In this document: positions 6,659 to 8,444 of the stretch, in pieces
Layout: every line of letters begins with the position of its first letter
Position numbering within the stretch: position 1 is the first letter of the stretch
Source of the DNA: Actinotignum schaalii
Lineage (GTDB): Bacteria > Actinomycetota > Actinomycetes > Actinomycetales > Actinomycetaceae
Direction of reading: 5' to 3'
Assembly (NCBI GenBank): GCA_946222725.1
Contig: CAMIHT010000063.1
Coordinates: forward strand, 1 to 8,444
DNA: 8,444 nucleotides
The notes under the pieces: model-generated
Told to the model about the DNA's origin: nothing
Database searches by the model: none
The model's input: only the letters and a program-made list of their open reading frames with translations
Translations under genes and position numbers: made by a program

Positions 6659-6827
6659 ATGTTTCTCCTTAAACTCTTGAGGGATGCGGAGCTGTAGCAC
6701 ACCGCCGCGAAAGAGTCCGATAGCTCACCTTCGCGATGCTTCTACAGTAGCGATCCCTTACGACAAAAATTTTGTCGTAAGCCTCTCGTATGGTTAATCC
6801 TAACAACGCACCGGTGGAGAAAGGATC
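6659..6827. promoter_or_regulatory. Divergent promoter region of the DUF3107 gene and adnA
   Basis: This 169-bp spacer contains no gene. From left to right it holds the DUF3107 ribosome binding site (AAGGAG on minus, 6665-6670), a short CTACAGTAG palindrome (6742-6750), the 25-bp palindrome and the adnA ribosome binding region (GGAGAAAGGA, 6816-6825). Candidate -10 boxes are TATGGT on plus (6789-6794) and TACTGT on minus (6743-6748). Neither has a standard -35 at 17 bp; the position is occupied by the A/T core of the palindrome instead. Confidence 0.5.
6757..6781. promoter_or_regulatory. Perfect 25-bp palindrome, probable operator between the DUF3107 gene and adnA
   Basis: The half-site CTTACGACAAAA (6757-6768) is repeated in inverted orientation at 6770-6781 around the single base A6769, with all 12 pairs matching. 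It lies in the divergent promoter region, 98 bp upstream of the DUF3107 ATG and 46 bp upstream of the adnA start. On each side the outer arm TTGTCGTAA is followed at equal distance by a TAnnnT hexamer: TATGGT at 6789-6794 on plus and TACTGT at 6748-6743 on minus. The centre would therefore fall near the -35 zone of both promoters. The size and symmetry suit a dimeric repressor such as a TetR- or MarR-type protein, but I do not recognise the motif. It could also form an RNA hairpin. Confidence 0.65.
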
Positions 6828-8444
6828 GTGGTGGACAGGATCGTCGAACAACTCGATGCTTCACAGGAAGCAGCGGTCAGCGCGGCTCTGGCACGGTCCG
6901 CGGGCGGATTCGCCCCGGGCACGCTCAGCATTATTGGTGCACCGGGAACCGGAAAAACCACAGTCCTCGCCCATATAGCGCGCGCGGCTCTCCGGGAGGG
7001 AAATATTGCGGTGCTCACCCAAGATCGGCGCGCCGCAGCCCGCCTCCAGCACCTGCTCACCCTAGCCACCGGGGTACGGCCCGAAAACTTAGAGGTGCGA
7101 ACCCTTTCTGCCTTCGCCTACGCCATCGTGCAGCGCTATGCACAGGCGATGGGGCGAGAAAAGCCCGAATTAATCTCCGGGCCTGATGAGGACCGTATCG
7201 TGCGTGAGATTCTCAGTGATGAGTACTCCGGCATCCATTTCCCTGATTTTGTTACAGAAGATGTGCGTGATCTTCCCGGGTTACGCCAAGAGCTGCGTAA
7301 TCTCATCACTCGTGCTCGCGAACTCGGCCTGGATGCAGAGCAACTGGAAGGCTGGGCGGAAAACGGGATCGTGCCCGAACTTCAAGCGCAGATGTGGCAC
7401 CTCGCTGCCGCACTTATGCGCCGTTATGATGACGTGCGCACCCTGGGGGATGCGCTAGCAGGTTCGGCCGCTAGCCCGGATCGTCTTGATCATAGTCAGC
7501 TTGTCGGTGCGGCTACTCATATGCTCTCGGATTGGGAAGAACACCTGGTGGCAGCTGGCCGTACAGTTCCGGTGCCGCGCCCACGCTGGGCAATGATCCT
7601 GGTCGATGATGCGCATAATGCCCCGCATTCGATGCTCCCACTGCTACAGGTCATGCGGGATCAGGGGACTCGGATCATTGTTGCCGGTGATCCCGATAGC
7701 GCGGTTCAGGGTTTTCGCGGTGGCGTCCACTCCCTCCCTGGTGATCTTGCTTATCCCGCTCCGCGCGGCTTGGATGCGGATCTCATGTATCTCAATATTC
7801 GGCACCGCGGCGGTCCGGTACTTGTCGGTCAAGCCCAACGCATTGAGCAGGCACTTCCGGTAGGCGGAGGCGTGCAGGAGCATCGCAATGCCGGGCCGGC
7901 TCTTTCGGATAACGGTAGCGGCGGTGGCGCGGGCAGCTATCCGTGGAATGATGCGCTGCGTGGGGCCAGCTTCGCCCACGTGGAAGAAGAAATCGCATAC
8001 GTCGCCTCCTACCTGGAAGAAATACATTTACGCACCGGTGCCCCGTACGCGCAGATGGCGGTCTTCACCCGCGCGCGCAGCGATCACGAGCGGATCCGTG
8101 ATGCACTCGTGCGGCGCGGAATTCCGGTAGCGTCTTTGGCCAGTGATGAGCCTCTCCACCGTGCCCCGGCTGTCAGTTCACTATTTGCCCTCATTCGAGC
8201 TGCTTTCACCAGCGGCCCACATGCTTTCGCAACACCTGAATCCATTGATATCCCAGCTTTACTCGCCTCACCCATCATCGGCATGGACCCTCTCGACATT
8301 AAACGGGTAGGCCGGTGGTTGCGGGCCCAGGCCCTCCTATCCGGGCGGCGCGGTAGTGAAGCGGAGCTCCTTACCGAGGCTGTTCTGGGCGGAGGAGGTC
8401 CCACCGCAAGGGAACTTGAACCGCTGCGGGACTTACTCGCTCAT
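6828..8444 (+). CDS. adnA: AdnA-like ATP-dependent DNA helicase/nuclease subunit, UvrD/Rep family (3' end outside window)
   Basis: The frame is open from the GTG at 6828 to the last base, giving 539 visible residues. It starts with a UvrD-type Q motif (LDASQEAAV, Gln13). Motif I is GAPGTGKTT at 37-45 and motif Ia is AVLTQDRRAAARL at 61-73. TLSAFAYAIV at 92-101 is Ib. Motif II is ILVDDAH at 257-263, motif III AGDPDSAVQGFRG at 286-298, and NIRHRG at 323-328 fits motif IV. The GDPD-VQGFRG form and the divergent motif II resemble AdnA rather than PcrA or UvrD. In mycobacteria AdnA pairs with AdnB to resect double-strand breaks, each subunit having an N-terminal motor and a C-terminal RecB-like nuclease. 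That nuclease and adnB would lie to the right. Residues 360-370 form a Gly/Ser-rich linker. Two tandem GTG codons (6828, 6831) compete for initiation: GGAG ends 8 nt before the first, AAGGA 5 nt before the second. An in-frame stop at 6801-6803 excludes longer starts. PcrA- or RecB-like helicases are the alternatives. Confidence 0.85.
   Translation, partial: MVDRIVEQLDASQEAAVSAALARSAGGFAPGTLSIIGAPGTGKTTVLAHIARAALREGNIAVLTQDRRAAARLQHLLTLATGVRPENLEVRTLSAFAYAIVQRYAQAMGREKPELISGPDEDRIVREILSDEYSGIHFPDFVTEDVRDLPGLRQELRNLITRARELGLDAEQLEGWAENGIVPELQAQMWHLAAALMRRYDDVRTLGDALAGSAASPDRLDHSQLVGAATHMLSDWEEHLVAAGRTVPVPRPRWAMILVDDAHNAPHSMLPLLQVMRDQGTRIIVAGDPDSAVQGFRGGVHSLPGDLAYPAPRGLDADLMYLNIRHRGGPVLVGQAQRIEQALPVGGGVQEHRNAGPALSDNGSGGGAGSYPWNDALRGASFAHVEEEIAYVASYLEEIHLRTGAPYAQMAVFTRARSDHERIRDALVRRGIPVASLASDEPLHRAPAVSSLFALIRAAFTSGPHAFATPESIDIPALLASPIIGMDPLDIKRVGRWLRAQALLSGRRGSEAELLTEAVLGGGGPTARELEPLRDLLAH

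Noticed and set aside
6790..6978. 62-codon ORF starting at an ATG upstream of adnA
   Set aside because: It overlaps adnA out of frame, lacks a ribosome binding site, and adnA has the helicase Q motif and Walker A in the other frame.
1..8444. A previously undescribed defence or mobile system
   Set aside because: I found no transposase, integrase, toxin-antitoxin pair, CRISPR repeat, nuclease cluster or biosynthetic operon. The genes are known families in a normal actinobacterial setting.

Overview
The window looks like ordinary chromosome from a high-GC actinobacterium, probably of the Actinomyces/Trueperella type. Three things point there: the G+C-rich third positions, the small DUF3107 protein ending in the typical RRVGFG motif, and an AdnA-like helicase with a RhlE-like DEAD-box helicase nearby. 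From memory, Mycobacterium tuberculosis has the same families in one region (Rv3201c/Rv3202c, Rv3208A, Rv3211). The genus is an inference; only the phylum is reasonably secure. I see no mobile element, CRISPR array, tRNA or rRNA.

Layout. Positions 1-2600 hold a two-gene minus-strand operon: an M24B aminopeptidase P followed, with a one-base TAATG overlap, by a soluble PRC-barrel/MgtE_N/CBS protein that runs off the left edge. Divergent from it, on the plus strand, lie a PHP-domain phosphoesterase (2673-3512) and, after a 216-bp gap, a six-helix MarC-family membrane protein (3729-4355). MarC converges on a minus-strand DEAD-box RNA helicase (4442-6139), with an 11-bp-stem hairpin between their stops. 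A 294-bp non-coding stretch separates the helicase from the DUF3107 gene (6434-6658, minus). DUF3107 is in turn divergent from the 5' part of an AdnA-type ATP-dependent helicase/nuclease gene (6828 to beyond the right edge).

How they may work together. Most of these are housekeeping functions: peptide turnover (PepP), a possible magnesium- or nucleotide-sensing protein (MgtE_N/CBS), small-RNA or nucleotide phosphate hydrolysis (PHP), RNA remodelling (DEAD-box) and double-strand-break end processing (AdnA). Nothing shows that they form one dedicated system.

The most interesting non-coding signals are a perfect 25-bp palindrome centred at 6769 in the DUF3107/adnA divergent promoter region, a 27-bp perfect GC-rich palindrome inside the PHP gene, and a possible leaderless start for the PHP gene.
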